Part shown: positions 34,385 through 46,091 of the stretch, in pieces
Layout: each line of letters starts with the position of its first letter
How positions within the stretch are numbered: position 1 is the first letter of the stretch
NCBI RefSeq assembly: GCF_036898095.1
Contig: NC_090766.1
Coordinates: forward strand, 33,843,702-33,907,701
DNA: 64,000 nt
Reading direction: 5' to 3'
Origin: Palaemon carinicauda
Taxonomy: Eukaryota; Arthropoda; Malacostraca; Decapoda; Palaemonidae
Translations under genes and position numbers: made by a program
The notes under the pieces: generated by a model
Databases searched by the model: none
Seen by the model: the letters and a program-made list of their open reading frames with translations, nothing else
What the model was told of the DNA's origin: nothing

Positions 34385-35470
34385 TTACGGGAATGTAGTG
34401 GTAGATCCTTCCCCCACTACTGCACTCGCTGCTACGAATGGTCCCAGAGTGTAGCAGTCCTCATAAAGAGTTTGGATACGTTTCAAATAGTGTGAGGCGA
34501 ATACAGATTTACTCCTCCAGAAGGTTGTGTCCATAATGATTTGCAACGATCCATTCTGCTTGAAGGCTACAGAAGTTGCCACAGCCCTAACTTCATGTGC
34601 CTTGACCTTCAAAAGCTTGAGGTCTGCCTCACTACAATGTGAATGAGCCTCCCTTATTAAAAGCCTGATGAAGAAGGATAGTGCATTCTTGACATCTATA
34701 ATAAAGGCTTCTTGACTGAGCACCAAAGTGCTTCTGACTTGCCCCGTAACTCTTTCGTTCTTTCCAGATAGAACTTCAGGGTGTTACTGGACACAGGACC
34801 TTCTCTAATTCCTCTCCAACCCCATCCGAAAGGTTTGGAATCTCAAAACTCTTGGGCCAGGGTTGAGAAGGGCGTTCGATTTTAGCAAGAAGGCCTAGCA
34901 GTAAGGAGCAGATAGCCTTGTTATTTCTAAAGCCTACGTTCTTGTTGAAGGCATGAATCTCACAAACCCTTTTTGCTGTCGCCAGACTGACCAAAGAGAG
35001 AGTCTTCATGGTGAGGTCCTTAAATGATGCTGAATGCAAGGGCTCAAACCTGTCACTCATTAGGAACTTCAGGACTATATCCAGACTCCAAGCTGGCGAT
35101 TCCTGATGTCGTTCCTTAGTCGTTTCAAAGGATTTGAGAAGATCCTGGAGGTCTTTATTATTAGAAAGGTCCAAATACCTATGCCTGAAGACGGCCGCTA
35201 AAATGCTCCTGTATCCCTTGATGGTTGAAGTTGAAAATGTACGTTTCCTTCTAAGGAATTTCAGGAAGTCAGCAATCTGAGTCATAGAGGTACTGGAAGA
35301 GGAAACAGAGTTGACTCTGCACCATTCTCTAAAAACCTCCCACTTGGATTGGTAAACCTTGATGGTAGAAGACCTCCTTTGCTCTTGTAATCGCTCTAGC
35401 TGCCTCCTTCGAAAAACCTCTAGATCTTGTGAGTTTTTTGATAGTCTGAAGGCAGTTAGATGTAGAGCTT
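34385..35470 (-). pseudogene. Tyrosine recombinase of E, two frameshifts
   Basis: Core-binding domain (KVYQSKWEVFREWC, IKGYRSILAAVFRHR), first Arg (TAKRVCEIHAF), H-x-x-R (HEVR) and nucleophile (FASHYLKRI) all present. An extra A in a purine run near 35,375 shifts the N-terminus, fusing the methyltransferase-like frame to the YR frame. A second shift at about 34,776 follows LCPV. The C-terminal piece 34,385-34,726 is open to a GPFVAASAVVGEG end as in B. Confidence 0.78.
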
Positions 35471-37640
35471 GGAGGTTTTGATGGTACCTTTCCAAGTGGG
35501 GTTGTTTGAGTAGATCTACTCTTAATGGGAGGCTTCTCAGGGTGTCCACCATCTATTCCAGTACCACTGTAAAACACTCTCTTGTGGGTCAAAAGGGGGC
35601 CACTAGAATCAATCTGGTTCCCTCGTGCGACACAAATTTTTGCATTACTTTGTGCACAATCTTGAATGGAGGGAATGTTTACACGTCCAGGTGGGACCAG
35701 TCTAAGAGGAAAGCGTCGATGTGGACTGCTTCGAGATCTGGCGCTGGGGAGCAGTATGTCACCAATCTCTTCGTCTTCGAGGTTGCGAACAGGTCTATAC
35801 AAGGACGACCCCAAATCCACCACAGGTTCTTGCAAACCTCCTGATGAAGTGACCATTCTGTGGACAAAACCTGACCTCTCCTATTGAGACTGTCTGCCAT
35901 CACGTTCCTTTCCCCTTGAATAAATCTTGTTACAAGGGTTACATTCTTTTCTTTTGCCCAGTAAAGAAGTTCTCTTGCAGTCTCGTAATGGGACCTCAAG
36001 TGGGTTCCGCCTTGTTTGGCTAGGTAGGCCAACGCTGTAGTGTTATCGGCGTTGACTTATACCACTCTGTTCAGGACTGACCCTTCGAAGCCTATGAGGG
36101 CCAACAGGACTGCCAACAGCTCTTCTGGTTTAAGTGGAGGATCTCCTGATCTTTTGTCCAGGAACCCAAGATCTCCAACTTGCCCAGTGTTGCTCCCCAC
36201 ACCGAGTCCGAGGCGTCGGAACACAACACAAGGTCTGGGTTCCTCTGTTCCAGAGAAAGACCTTCTTGAAGCTTGACTGGGTCGTTCCACCACTGAAGGC
36301 AACTTTTTACGGATTCTGTAATGGGGATACATTTTGTCTTCAGTTCCTTTCCCTTGTCCCAACGTCGATTGAGGTGGAACTGAAGAGGGCGAAGATTCAG
36401 TCTTCCCAGGGAGACAAACTACTCCAACGAGGAGAGGGTTCCCAGCAGACTCATCCAATCCCTCACAGAACACTTTCGTTTCTCTAGAAAGCAATGAAGC
36501 TTCACCTGGGCTTGTTCTGTCCTTGAGGCAGACGGAAAAGCCCGAAAAACTTAACTCCGAATCTCCATCCCCAAATAAAGGATCTCTTGGGATGGTGTCA
36601 GTTGAGACTTGTCTCTGTTTATCAGAAGACCCAGTTCTTCTGATAACCTCAACGTTATCTGCAGATCCTCCAGGCAGCGATTGTAGGAATGAGCTCTGAG
36701 TAGCCAATCATCCAGATACAGGGTGGCTCTGATACCTCTTGAATGCAGCATACCCGCTACATTTGACATCACCTTCGTAAAGATTTGAGGGGCGGTGCTT
36801 AGGCCGAAACAAAAAGCACAAAACTGGAAAACTTCCTCCTTGTACATGAACCTCAGGTATAGCTTGAAGTTCGGATGGATGGGGATGTAGAAGTATGCAT
36901 CCTGGAGATCTAGAGACCATTCAGTCATCCTTTCTTACTGCTGCTAGAACTGATTTTGAAGTCTCAATAGAGAACTTCGTCTTCTGAACGAAGACATTGA
37001 GAGCACTTACATCCAGGACTGGTCTCCATTCCCCCGAGTTCTTGGGAACCAGGAACAAGCAGTTGTAAAAACCTGGTGACCGCAAATCTCGCAACCTCTC
37101 TATTGCCTCCTTTTCCAATAAGAGACATTTGTTGTTGCCTAGCCTGTATCTTTGACTCCTCTCTATATCTGGCCAAGAGATCTATCGGAGTTATTACTAA
37201 AGGGGATTTCCCTAGGAAAGGGATTTTGTATCCCACCTTTAGTAACTGTACGGACCAAAGGTCTGCTCCTCTCCTCTCCCAAGCTCGCCAGAAGTTGGTT
37301 AGTCTGGCTCCTACTGCTGTCTGAAGGTGAATGCAGTCAGACTCTGCTTCGCCCTGGTTTTGAGCCTCTTCTCTTTGACTCCTTCCCTCGGGTCTGGTAC
37401 TACCCCTGCTGAAAGTTTTCCCTCGAAAGGGCTGCGAAACTTGATGGGATGGAGCTTCTTTCTTAGGTTTGCGGCTTGAGAAAGAAGTGGGCAGAACCTT
37501 CCTTGCTGGTTTAGACACCAAATCCTGTGTGGCCTTTTGGGCTAATGCGGAAGAGACCTCTCTGACCAGTTCTTGAGGGAAAAGGGAGGAAGAAAGAGGT
37601 ACGTACAGGAATTCCGACTTTTGTATGGGTGTAACCCCAT
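35471..37640 (-). pseudogene. RT-RNase H-methyltransferase-like ORF of E
   Basis: Linker and fingers (SPGFYNCLFLVPKNSGEWRP, LDVSALNVFVQKTKFS) in one frame to 36,921. A shift follows, then the palm (LDLQDAYFYIPIHP, FGLSTAPQIFTKVM, TLYLDDWLLRAH) at 36,551-36,928, ending at a stop after GMEIRS. RNase H and the methyltransferase-like part (SDASD, LAYLAKQGGTHLR, NVMADSLNRRG, CIDLFATSKTKRL) are split over several frames. The YLDD catalytic motif is intact. Confidence 0.75.
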
Positions 37641-38417
37641 TAGCCAAAAAAAAAAGAGCACATTTGGGCTCTTTTCTTAAGAACACCTGAGGCTTTCAGT
37701 GTCCATTTCTTAAGAACACCCGAGGCTTTCAGTGTCCACATCCTTCAAAGCATAAACCTTTTTTTCCAACGCTCCCTGAGTCCAGTCAAGGAAATTAAAC
37801 ACCTCGAAAGCTCTGAAGATGCCTTTGAGAAGGTGAACCAGCTCCGACATTGACCAGAACACTCTGGTTCTTCTCATGGCTGTCCGACGAGGGGCCTCCA
37901 CCAGACTCGAAAAGTCTCCTTGGGCAGAGGCAGGAACTCCCAAGCCGGGAGCTTCTCCAGTGTCGTACCAAACGCTAGATCTGGAGGCCAATCTGGCCGG
38001 GGAAAAAGAAAAAACAGTCTTTCCCTGGTCCTTCTTGGATTGCATCCAGTCCCCCATCATTCTCAAGGCTTTCTTAGATAAGCGAGACAACACCATCTTC
38101 ATGAACAGAGACTCCTTCGACGCCTTCCCTAGCGTAAACTCTGAAGGCGGGGAACGAGGAGCAGCAGGAATAAAATAATTAGGAAACTCTTCGGTAAAAA
38201 CTCTCATAAGTTTCTTAAATCCAATGAAGGATGAAGGGTCTTAGGATCTTCTCCTTCCAAGATATCCTCTAAATGATCACTAGGGGAAAGGTGACCGTCC
38301 ATCCCTTCTTCCGACAGGTCTCTAATTGAGGTAGAGACGTCCTGTTTCCTAGGAGTCAACTCCTTAATATCCTGACTTCTGGCGACAAGGAGTCCAATAT
38401 CATGACGCCTGGCGTCA

Positions 38418-38640
38418 CGTTGTTCCAATGCTTGACGCTCGGAACTATGACGTTCGCGATCCTGACGCTCGGAACTATGACGTTCGCGATCCTGACGCTC
38501 GGAACTATGACGTTCACGATCCTGACGCTCGGAACTATGACGTTCGCGATCCTGACGCTCGGAACTATGACGTTCGCGATCCTGATGCTCGGAACTATGA
38601 CGTTCGCGATCTCGACGCTCGGTTTCATGACGTCCGAGGC
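38418..38640. repeat. 30-bp tandem repeat, about 7 copies
   Basis: Unit TGACGCTCGGAACTATGACG plus TTCGCGATCC. The period is a multiple of three. In one minus frame it encodes (DRERHSSERQ)n, in another (VRIANVIVPS)n. Which frame was gag is uncertain. Confidence 0.93.
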
Positions 38641-39190
38641 TCTTACGCTCGGCGTCCCGATGTCCAACTCCTTGACAGTCGGCGTCATGCGTACCAGTCT
38701 CTCGACGCTTAGCATGATGTTCCTCCTTTAGACGCTCGGCGTCATGGCTACCAGGTTCGCGAGGCTTGGTAAGCTGTTGCTCTACTCAACGCTCGGCGTC
38801 AAACATTATGTCTAACTCTTACAGCAGCGTTAGTAGCTTGACGTCCAAGGCTCTGACGCTCGGCGTTACGACGTCCAAGTTCTTGACGCTCGGCGTCATG
38901 ACTTCCATGGTTCCGATGCTCGGCGTTACGACGTCCAAGTTCTTGACGCTCGGCGTCATGACTTCCATGGTTCCGATGCTCGGCGTCACGAGGCCAACTT
39001 CTCGACGCTCACCGTTATGCCTTCCAAGGTTCTGACGCTCGGCGTCACGACGTCCAACTTCTTGACACTTGGCGTCATGACTTCCAACTACTCGACGCTT
39101 GGCGTGATGTAGTCCAACTCCTTGACGCTCAGCGTCATGACCTTCTTGACGCTTGGCGTCATGGCGTTTAGAATTTTGACACTCGGCATC
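38640..39190. repeat. Diverged relatives of the 30-bp repeat
   Basis: Recurrent TGACGCTCGGCGTCATGAC-type units alternating with CGTCCAACTTCT-type spacers of variable length. Includes a 60-bp duplication around 38,870-38,990. Confidence 0.85.
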
Positions 39191-39520
39191 ATGACGAGCA
39201 ACTCTCTTCTTGTCTAGCAGGAAGGGAAATACGTAAGATGACAGCCCCGTCTGTGAGCTGTGTCATCCGACGGCGAAGATAACACTTTTACCTCGCCTTT
39301 CCCATGGCAAGGGTGAGCGTCCTGGGAAGCATCAACTGGTACGCTCGAGGGGACGACTGCTCGGGGGCTAACGCCTCTCGCCTCTGCTTCGCCTGATGAC
39401 ATTCCTTCTCCCAGGGGTTGGGGAGCTTGGAAGAGGTCCAGGGCTAGGAGAATGACAGGTCCGAGCAGCCGCACCCTCCACTGCACTGATATTAGCACTG
39501 ACACTTGTACTTTTTAACTT

Positions 39521-40212
39521 TCACATCAGACCATAATTTAAACCTGCCCGCTGCGAGAGATTCTACTCTTTCGTCAAGGGGTTGAATGAGAATCCAATAG
39601 GCTATACGATTAATATTAGTATTCCCAATATCGAAATATTTAATAACGATACAAAGTATTTTGTGGGATTGTATCGATCGTCAAGAAAACTACGTAGTGT
39701 AAATTTGACTGTACGCTAGTTTTAATCTCTGATAATAGATCGATGATTATCTAAAGAAAGTATACTAATAGGACAAATATTTTCCTAAAAATAATATATT
39801 TCCTTTTACATTATAAAAAATTAAATACTTTTGCTTTGTAAGTTAGTATTTTCTTTTCATTCTTTGCAAGAAGAAGAAATTAATTTACATATTTTGCAAG
39901 TCATTCTTTGTACAGTTTATGTCACATGACTTGTGACGTCATAGTTCTGGTGGAATGATTTTCTTCCACCATCATGTCTTTAAGAGTTGGTTCGTTAGTT
40001 TTTACAGTAGGGGGAAAAACTCCTGATCCTATCCCTTTCAAGCTTACGAACATAGCGATCATATACCAACCACTCACTCTCAGTCAAAATAAAACAAAAC
40101 CCAAACGAGCGACATTCAAAACCAAAGTGTACTTCACCAAATTAACTGCAAAAAACACAGGCCAAAGCGAGCGAATTTCCAACGAAGTCACCAGTAAGGC
40201 GGCAGGGAAGAT
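39521..40212 (-). other. 5' leader of E
   Basis: AT-rich, non-coding as far as I can see, between gag and the right terminus. Confidence 0.6.
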
Positions 40213-40372
40213 CTGAGGAATGATTGGAATGGTTCCAGGTACCTGGGTAGAGGGCGCACTGGTGGTGCACTTGGTTACCCAATCGGCGATTGCAGCGAGT
40301 TTTGAAATTTCTGCCGTGACGTCAGGGACTAAGCTATATATATAACTACCAGGTAAGTCAGATGTTTAAAAA
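40213..40372. repeat. Right terminal inverted repeat of E
   Basis: Complement of the left terminus; outer end GTCAGATGTTTAAAAA. Confidence 0.85.
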
Positions 40373-40536
40373 AAGCAGCATATGTGTTTTATGTACAGTA
40401 CATTAATGTTAATTTGTATGGAATCCAGTGCAGCATTATATAGAAATCCTTATGGAAGATTGCAAATACAGTATAAAATATCCTACAACAAGGAAACCTG
40501 AAGTGGAATTTAAGAATTTTTCCAGTCAGCATAATT

Positions 40537-41455
40537 AAAAGGGATTTTGACGTAAGAAAAATCTATTTTTGGGTGAGATAGCCATGTCGTCCTGATGGAA
40601 GTTCCTTCTGGCAACTTTCTACAGTTTAATATTTCTGCGATTGATATTACAAAAGAATTACCGTCAGGTATCACGGGGTTCCAACCCCGAAAACGACTAT
40701 CCGAAGATATCGTGTATAATCAAGGACGTATCCTAAGATAACCATAGATATTTGCACCCCAAACAGACCTTACCCAGTCTAATCCAATAAGGGGGGGGGG
40801 GATAAATAAGGAGCCCTTACACATCAAATCACCTTCCGGTGCTCCTATACGATCCCGCTTCACCATTCATTTTAACGCATATGGTGGCTACCGTGCGGTT
40901 GATTTTTGTGGGCACTTTTCTCACTGTTTTTGAAGCAAGTGATAAGTAAGAAGAACCACTGAAATATATATTCTAACTTTATTAAGGAACTAAATAGACC
41001 ATGAAAGGCAAAGTGTGTTTCTGTGTTTGAACTTATATTTACCATAAGATGAAACATAGGCTATAAGGAAATCCAAGAAATATCAGTGCTCGTTTACATT
41101 TACACAACTCAAGACCAATAATTAGTACTCGAGAAAATTTTGTGATAAAGGACATAAAAATCACATCTCTCCAAATCATTAACAAAATTAAAATCTGACA
41201 GTTTAGTATGATTATATACTGTATTTAAAGTTAACTAGACTGGCTCAAGTCTGTTGGGGTTGCAGATATCTATGGTTTCTACGGATACATCCCTGATTAT
41301 ACACGATATCTTAGGATAGCCGTTCCGTGGGTTAGAACCCCATGATACCTGACGGTAATTCTTTTGTAATATCACTCGCAGAAATATTATACTGTAGGAA
41401 GCTGTCAAAGGGACCTTCCATCCAGACGACATGACCATCTCACCCAAAAATAGAT
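40537..41455. mobile_element. Foldback element, non-autonomous relative of D, split by D near its right end
   Basis: Left arm 40,537-40,785 is complementary to 41,240-41,455 plus 50,257-50,280. Shared landmarks: TTTTTGGGTGAGATAGCCATG, ATTACCGTCAGGTATCACGG and ACGATATC. The loop (about 40,790-41,235) has no coding frame. The arms carry the same outer motif as the D terminal repeats (GAGATAGCCATGGCGTCCTG), so this looks like a D-family derivative that retains only ends. Confidence 0.75.
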
Positions 41456-41812
41456 TTTTGGGCTCAAGCCATGGCGTCCTGATGGAAGGTTCCTTTTTGG
41501 TAGCTTCCTTGGGTATAAGACTACTAAGATATTCCCAGAGAATTTAACCACAGGTTATCACAGAATTCTAACTTCTGGAGCGAGTATCTCAAAGGTTTCC
41601 CTTTAAGACATCGTAATACAACAGGGGACGCACATGTCTGAACGCGCCACATAGCTATCTTCACCCCGAACAGAGTTAATGCTTCGGTGTGTAAGGACTG
41701 AGAATAGCTGGGAGCCGTTCCACAGCTAATCTCACTCGTGGCTACTACTGATACTCGAGACGTAAACAAACGGACGCCATTGCTCTAATGACGTCACGCC
41801 CGTCTTCATCCT
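41456..41812. repeat. Left terminal inverted repeat of D
   Basis: Near-perfect reverse complement of 49,867-50,220. The 81-codon frames at 41,524-41,769 (minus) and 49,909-50,154 (plus) are mirror translations of it and are not genes. Confidence 0.92.
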
Positions 41813-44117
41813 TTGTTTAGTAGCTGCCCTACTTAGACGGATTTTCCCTGTGTTAACTTTATCGTTTTGCATCTTCGCTATGTCGTTACCTTCAGCCTCG
41901 CCTTCTTCTGGAAAGTTGAGTACAAGGTTCCAGTATTGTTTAATTAAGCTCTGGCCGTAAAGTAAATATTACTTTTCGAGATAATTGCTATTTTGTGGCA
42001 GAGCTGTGCTTCTACCGGACCCGCCATTTTATGGCGTCGTTGTTGTTATGCATGTCTTATTTAGTTAGCCACAACAACGTTTCCGGCATTATATACTAAT
42101 CGAATACATTAGTTTATTTAGTCTTCATAGCTAGGAACTTTTATATCGTGTTTAGACGCTTTTTATCGGTCATCGATTGACCTCATACCAGTCGGCTACT
42201 ATAGCCCCCAGGCCAGGAGCCTACATACAAGTGTTCATGCATGATTTATTAGTGATCCTAGACTAAGTTATGAAGATAGTGGCATTATTATTTTACAATA
42301 CTTTTGACAGTGATGCAAATGTTTTCGCCTTCAGGGACCATATAGGGGATAGGCTAGTCAGTGACTCTTTCTAGCCTAACCTAATGTTAGGACCCCTATA
42401 TGCTTCCTTCATCCCCTGCCTTGGCATTCCCTCTATTTAGCCTTGATTCCTTTTCTGAGTAAAGGGATTAATTGTCTAATAGAGTATATATCGCCTCTCT
42501 GTCCTCCCTAAAGGAATGAACCCCCTTTAGGGCTGCGTCCGAGAGTGAGGTTAGGCTAGCCTACCTCTATGGCTAGGATAGTCTATGACTTTCCTGCGAT
42601 AGCGATATGTCTTCTTCCTTTCCTAGTTCAGGACTCTTAGCCCTGTTCTAGGTTAGGTTAGGAAGGTTTCTCTGTTCCATGCTGAAACTGTACTCTTGCA
42701 CCGTTTTAGCTGATCTGCCTGATCTTAGGTTAGGGAGTGTCCTCCCTTTCCTTAGTGGCCGCTCTGGTACAGAAACCCTTCCTGGGAAGACTTCTCTCTT
42801 CTCCCTCCCCACCTATCTCTTGTATAGCCTAGCCTATGCTTAGGTTAGTTTATACTCATCTGTCCCCTGTCCTACAACTCCTCCTTAGGGTGGAAGAGTA
42901 GGGCTACCCGAGCTTCCTTGTGCAGTCCGCTCTGGTACATATACCTTCATAGTGTCCTATAAGGTTAGTTACCAGTATAGTTCTGCATATGGGAGTCTCC
43001 CCCCCCCCCCTTGGGTGTTCCCTAGCCCTCCCTTGGGCTACCTTGCTCCCGGTCCCTAGTGACCCCTGCTCATGGATGTTAGAGCCTGCCTCTATCATGG
43101 GTACACCCCCTCAGGGAGGGGGAGGGATGTCTGGAATCCTGATGGTACTTCCTACATCCCTTCCCCCCTCTCCCCTGTCTCTCTCCCTATCCGGGTGCCG
43201 GTCTCTTGCCGCCTCTACTGTCGGCAATACCTGCCTCCTACTTGGTGACTCTCCCTAACCTTGCCGCCAGCCCCCCGTGTACCGAGGGACTGCCGGCTGC
43301 CGCCGGCTACTACCGGCGGCTCTCCTACTCCTATCTAGTCGTCCGCTTGCCGGTCGACCGCCGGAGTGCCGGCATATACTGCCGGCAACCCGATACAGCC
43401 TTTACCATCCTTATCCCAGTCACCAACCTGGCATCCTCCGACTGCCGGAGCCGCCGCTCCCTGCCGGCGTGCCGCCGTTGTGCCGGCGGCCGCCATCCTG
43501 GTATTTGACTGACTTTGAAAATTGTCTGTCCTAATGCCAGAATCTATGCTGGAGCGAGCTCCGGCATGCCGGCGGCTTGCCGGATGCCCCGGAGGCGTCA
43601 AGAATACTTGCACCCCCTTACTGTAGCTATCATAAGACTATGATAGCCCTATATCGCAAACAGATAAGCTGCTTCTGCTATTAAGATCAGTACCTAGTAC
43701 TGCTCTATTAGTGATCATGCTGTCTCTTTGCATTCTTCTAATTCCAGCATGCTATGTGCATCTTAGCGCGGCTGGTTGCCAGAAGCAGTTACCTTTTAAA
43801 TGAGGCCTTCTGGCCCTTAACTGGGAACCGAATGAATTCGGTCCCAATCTTGTCCTTGGTTTTTTCCATGGAATTCCAAAATACTTGGAATTCTAGGAAA
43901 CTATATCCAGTGCCCTCGGTCACTTGGATTATCCAGGGACCAAGCTTATGGTAACCAGCCGGGCGAGATGCATGGAGCATGTTCTCCTTTACTATTTTCA
44001 TTCTCTATGCATCACACCTTCTTTAAGTTAAAATTAATGATTAATATTAACTTAGTTTAAGAGCCATTCTTATGACTCCCCCATACTCCTTTTCTCTTTC
44101 TTCCACAGGAGGAGCAG
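41813..44117 (+). other. Leader of D, possibly containing an intron
   Basis: 2.3 kb without a convincing gene. Contains many TAGGTTAGG-like motifs and a GCCGGC-rich stretch (43,260-43,600). A short ATG frame (MSLPSASPSSGK...) starts at about 41,879. A long pyrimidine tract ending TTCTTCCACAG (44,098-44,108) sits 9 nt before the gag ATG and looks like a splice acceptor. I could not find a donor that joins in frame. Confidence 0.5.
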
Positions 44118-46091
44118 ATGAAGTGTGATTTCGCCTTCTGCGCTGTGAAACGCCCGCAGTTTTACGGGCATACGGCTTGCAGGACTCACGCCCCTTGTGC
44201 AGACAAGAAAGGGGATTTGAAGTTTTGGAATCCACTGGATTGTACGGTCTGCCAGGCCCACCTAGTTGAGGCCTTCCATAACCCTCCTTCAGCGGAGGTT
44301 AGAGACATTTCTCGTGAAAAGCTGCGCAAGTGGGTGCGGGGCTTCCAGAAAAATGCTACCGGACCGTACCTGGCCACCGAAGAACTGAGGTCACTATTGT
44401 TCCCTAAGGCCTCCCCTGACTCAGTGGTACCCAAAGATGTGATCCCCACTGTCCAAATTACGGTGGAACCTGATGTGGTCATGGCTCAGTCCATGCACGA
44501 GTGTCGTTTGGATTCCGAGGATGATGAACAGATTTCAGACGTCTCGGAAGACACGGAGAAGACGCTTATGGCTCAAGGAGCCGAAGAGGACGAAGACAAG
44601 GTGGAGTACACCGAGTCGGAGCTAGAAGCTGCTCCCTCGTCCATCCCCCCTCCTACTCCTACACCGACGGAAATGTCTATTCCGTCTACCTCCTCGACTC
44701 CGGATCCTTCTTCTTCTACTCAAGAACTGATCCGGCTGATTAGAGCCGTCATGGACGACAGGCTGAAGGAGAACCAGGAGTCCATCAGGTCGATGATAGG
44801 ATCCAGAGAGCCGAAGAAGATTTCGGTCAAGGAGCCGAAGAAGATTTCGGTCAAGGATCTCCCCGCTTGCTCTCATGCCAACCCGTGGAGGTATGCAGAG
44901 CATATGGTTATTGCGACCGGCAGGATCTTTGTCAGTGATAAGATCGGCACGGTCCCTTTGGAAGATGTGGAGTTCTTCCCAAGCTTTGAGGCCTACCCGG
45001 ACTGTTACGTCCGGCTTCGTTCCGAACCTGCCTCGAAGGAAGAGACCGAACCTAAGGAAGAGATAGTGTTCGATCTCATAAAGGCCCAGGCTATGCTAGC
45101 CTCCGCATTTAAGAGTAGAGGCTTTACCTGCTCTAAGCTTCCGGCATTGAGCAAGAAGCACCCTACGTACGTTGCACCTGACACTGCGGTTCTTCCATTC
45201 TTGGAAAAGGCCTTAGCTGCATGCCTTAAAGCGGCGGAAGAAGGGAAACCCTGCCCTGCACTGGAGGAGTGCAGACCCTTCTCCATCGTGACCCCCCCTG
45301 ACGCTCGACACTGGAAAGATGTTCAGCATACTTTCGTCGTGGGAAGGCTCGATCCTGACGTCGCCGGACGTCAGTTTAATGAAGACCTCCCTAAGCTCAA
45401 CGATCACCTCCTTCGCCGGGAACAAGACACGAAGGAGAGGCTTGCGGCATCTCTTTCTCATCAAGTCCAACTGGAAGTTATGGCCTGTGACACTAGAGTA
45501 CCAGATCACTACATGGTACTCTCCAAATCCCACTTACTGACGGTAATGAAGGACTTGTACCACTTCATAAAGGCTCGAAGAGCCTGTCGTGAATTCGTGT
45601 TTGCCGGTGCCACCGTGAAACACGAACCCCGGAGGCTGATTTCCTCCAACATCTGGGGAAAGCACCTGTTTCCTTCTGACCTTGTGAAGGAAATAACTGA
45701 CAGAGCCGCCACGGAGAATAGGAACCTTCTCCACAAGTGGGGCATGTCCAGGAAAAGGAAACCCTCTCAGGACGACGGACCTCAGCCTAAGAGGAAACCT
45801 CAAAAGTCAAAACCCCAGCAACGTCAGCAAAGACGTCAGTTTCCGGGACCCGCTACCTCCCAAGTGGTTGCCCAACCACAACAGACCTTTCAATTGGTCC
45901 CCCAACCGGTGTTGTCACAGTCACCGGTCTTCACCCCTGCCTTTGAGCAACCATCAACTACCTTTCATGCCAAAGGTAGAGGCTCATTCAGGGGTGCAAG
46001 CAGAGACGCATCTCGCCGTCCCTCCAGAGGTAGAGGAGGAAAGGGAGCTAGCGGCCGAGGCAACAAGTCCTCGGGACACCAGAAGCAATGA
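44118..46091 (+). CDS. gag-like protein of D, 657 aa, intact
   Basis: Start at 44,118, the first ATG after the acceptor-like tract. N-terminus has a Cys/His cluster (CDFAFC, then HTACRTHAPC, then CTVC, residues about 3-55) that could bind zinc. An acidic Ser/Thr/Pro-rich linker spans about 110-220. A nine-residue direct repeat (KEPKKISVK type) lies near 235-255. A helical, probably capsid-like, region covers about 260-550. The C-terminal about 80 residues are Gln/Arg/Gly-rich and basic (GRGSFRG, RGRGGKGASGRG), typical of RNA binding. It overlaps the RT ORF by about 220 nt; the RT frame is +1 relative to gag. Family assignment by position; I recognise no named domain. Confidence 0.85.
   Translation: MKCDFAFCAVKRPQFYGHTACRTHAPCADKKGDLKFWNPLDCTVCQAHLVEAFHNPPSAEVRDISREKLRKWVRGFQKNATGPYLATEELRSLLFPKASPDSVVPKDVIPTVQITVEPDVVMAQSMHECRLDSEDDEQISDVSEDTEKTLMAQGAEEDEDKVEYTESELEAAPSSIPPPTPTPTEMSIPSTSSTPDPSSSTQELIRLIRAVMDDRLKENQESIRSMIGSREPKKISVKEPKKISVKDLPACSHANPWRYAEHMVIATGRIFVSDKIGTVPLEDVEFFPSFEAYPDCYVRLRSEPASKEETEPKEEIVFDLIKAQAMLASAFKSRGFTCSKLPALSKKHPTYVAPDTAVLPFLEKALAACLKAAEEGKPCPALEECRPFSIVTPPDARHWKDVQHTFVVGRLDPDVAGRQFNEDLPKLNDHLLRREQDTKERLAASLSHQVQLEVMACDTRVPDHYMVLSKSHLLTVMKDLYHFIKARRACREFVFAGATVKHEPRRLISSNIWGKHLFPSDLVKEITDRAATENRNLLHKWGMSRKRKPSQDDGPQPKRKPQKSKPQQRQQRRQFPGPATSQVVAQPQQTFQLVPQPVLSQSPVFTPAFEQPSTTFHAKGRGSFRGASRDASRRPSRGRGGKGASGRGNKSSGHQKQ

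Larger units (their letters stand above)
37641..39520 (-). pseudogene. gag of E with 30-bp repeat array
   Basis: Begins near 39,520 with the NISAVEGAAARTCHSPSPGP segment shared with A, hitting a stop soon after. The middle is repeat-rich. The C-terminal helical piece 37,710-38,207 (YDTGEAPGLGVPASAQGDFS, VFWSMSELVHLLKGIFRAFE) is the best-conserved gag portion across A, B and E and may be the capsid-like part. Sequence is continuous with the RT linker. Confidence 0.6.
33697..40372 (-). mobile_element. DIRS-like retrotransposon E, complete ends
   Basis: Terminal repeats at 33,737-33,877 and 40,213-40,350 are inverted copies. The internal complementary region 33,926-34,027 joins the complements of both outer ends. 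Same lineage as A/B, but with RT fingers and gag C-terminus present. All three ORFs are frameshifted. Left boundary good to about 5 bases because of the (TA)n neighbour. Confidence 0.87.

Noticed and set aside
41524..41769. 81-aa gene duplicated at 49,909-50,154
   Set aside because: Both are translations of the two inverted terminal repeats of D.
42340..42900. Telomere-derived TTAGG repeats in the D leader
   Set aside because: TAGGTTAGG motifs are scattered and never form a run longer than about two units.
43206..43613. Overlapping frames in the GCCGGC-rich stretch as a coding gene
   Set aside because: Low-complexity sequence open on both strands, not conserved in other elements. Treated as leader.
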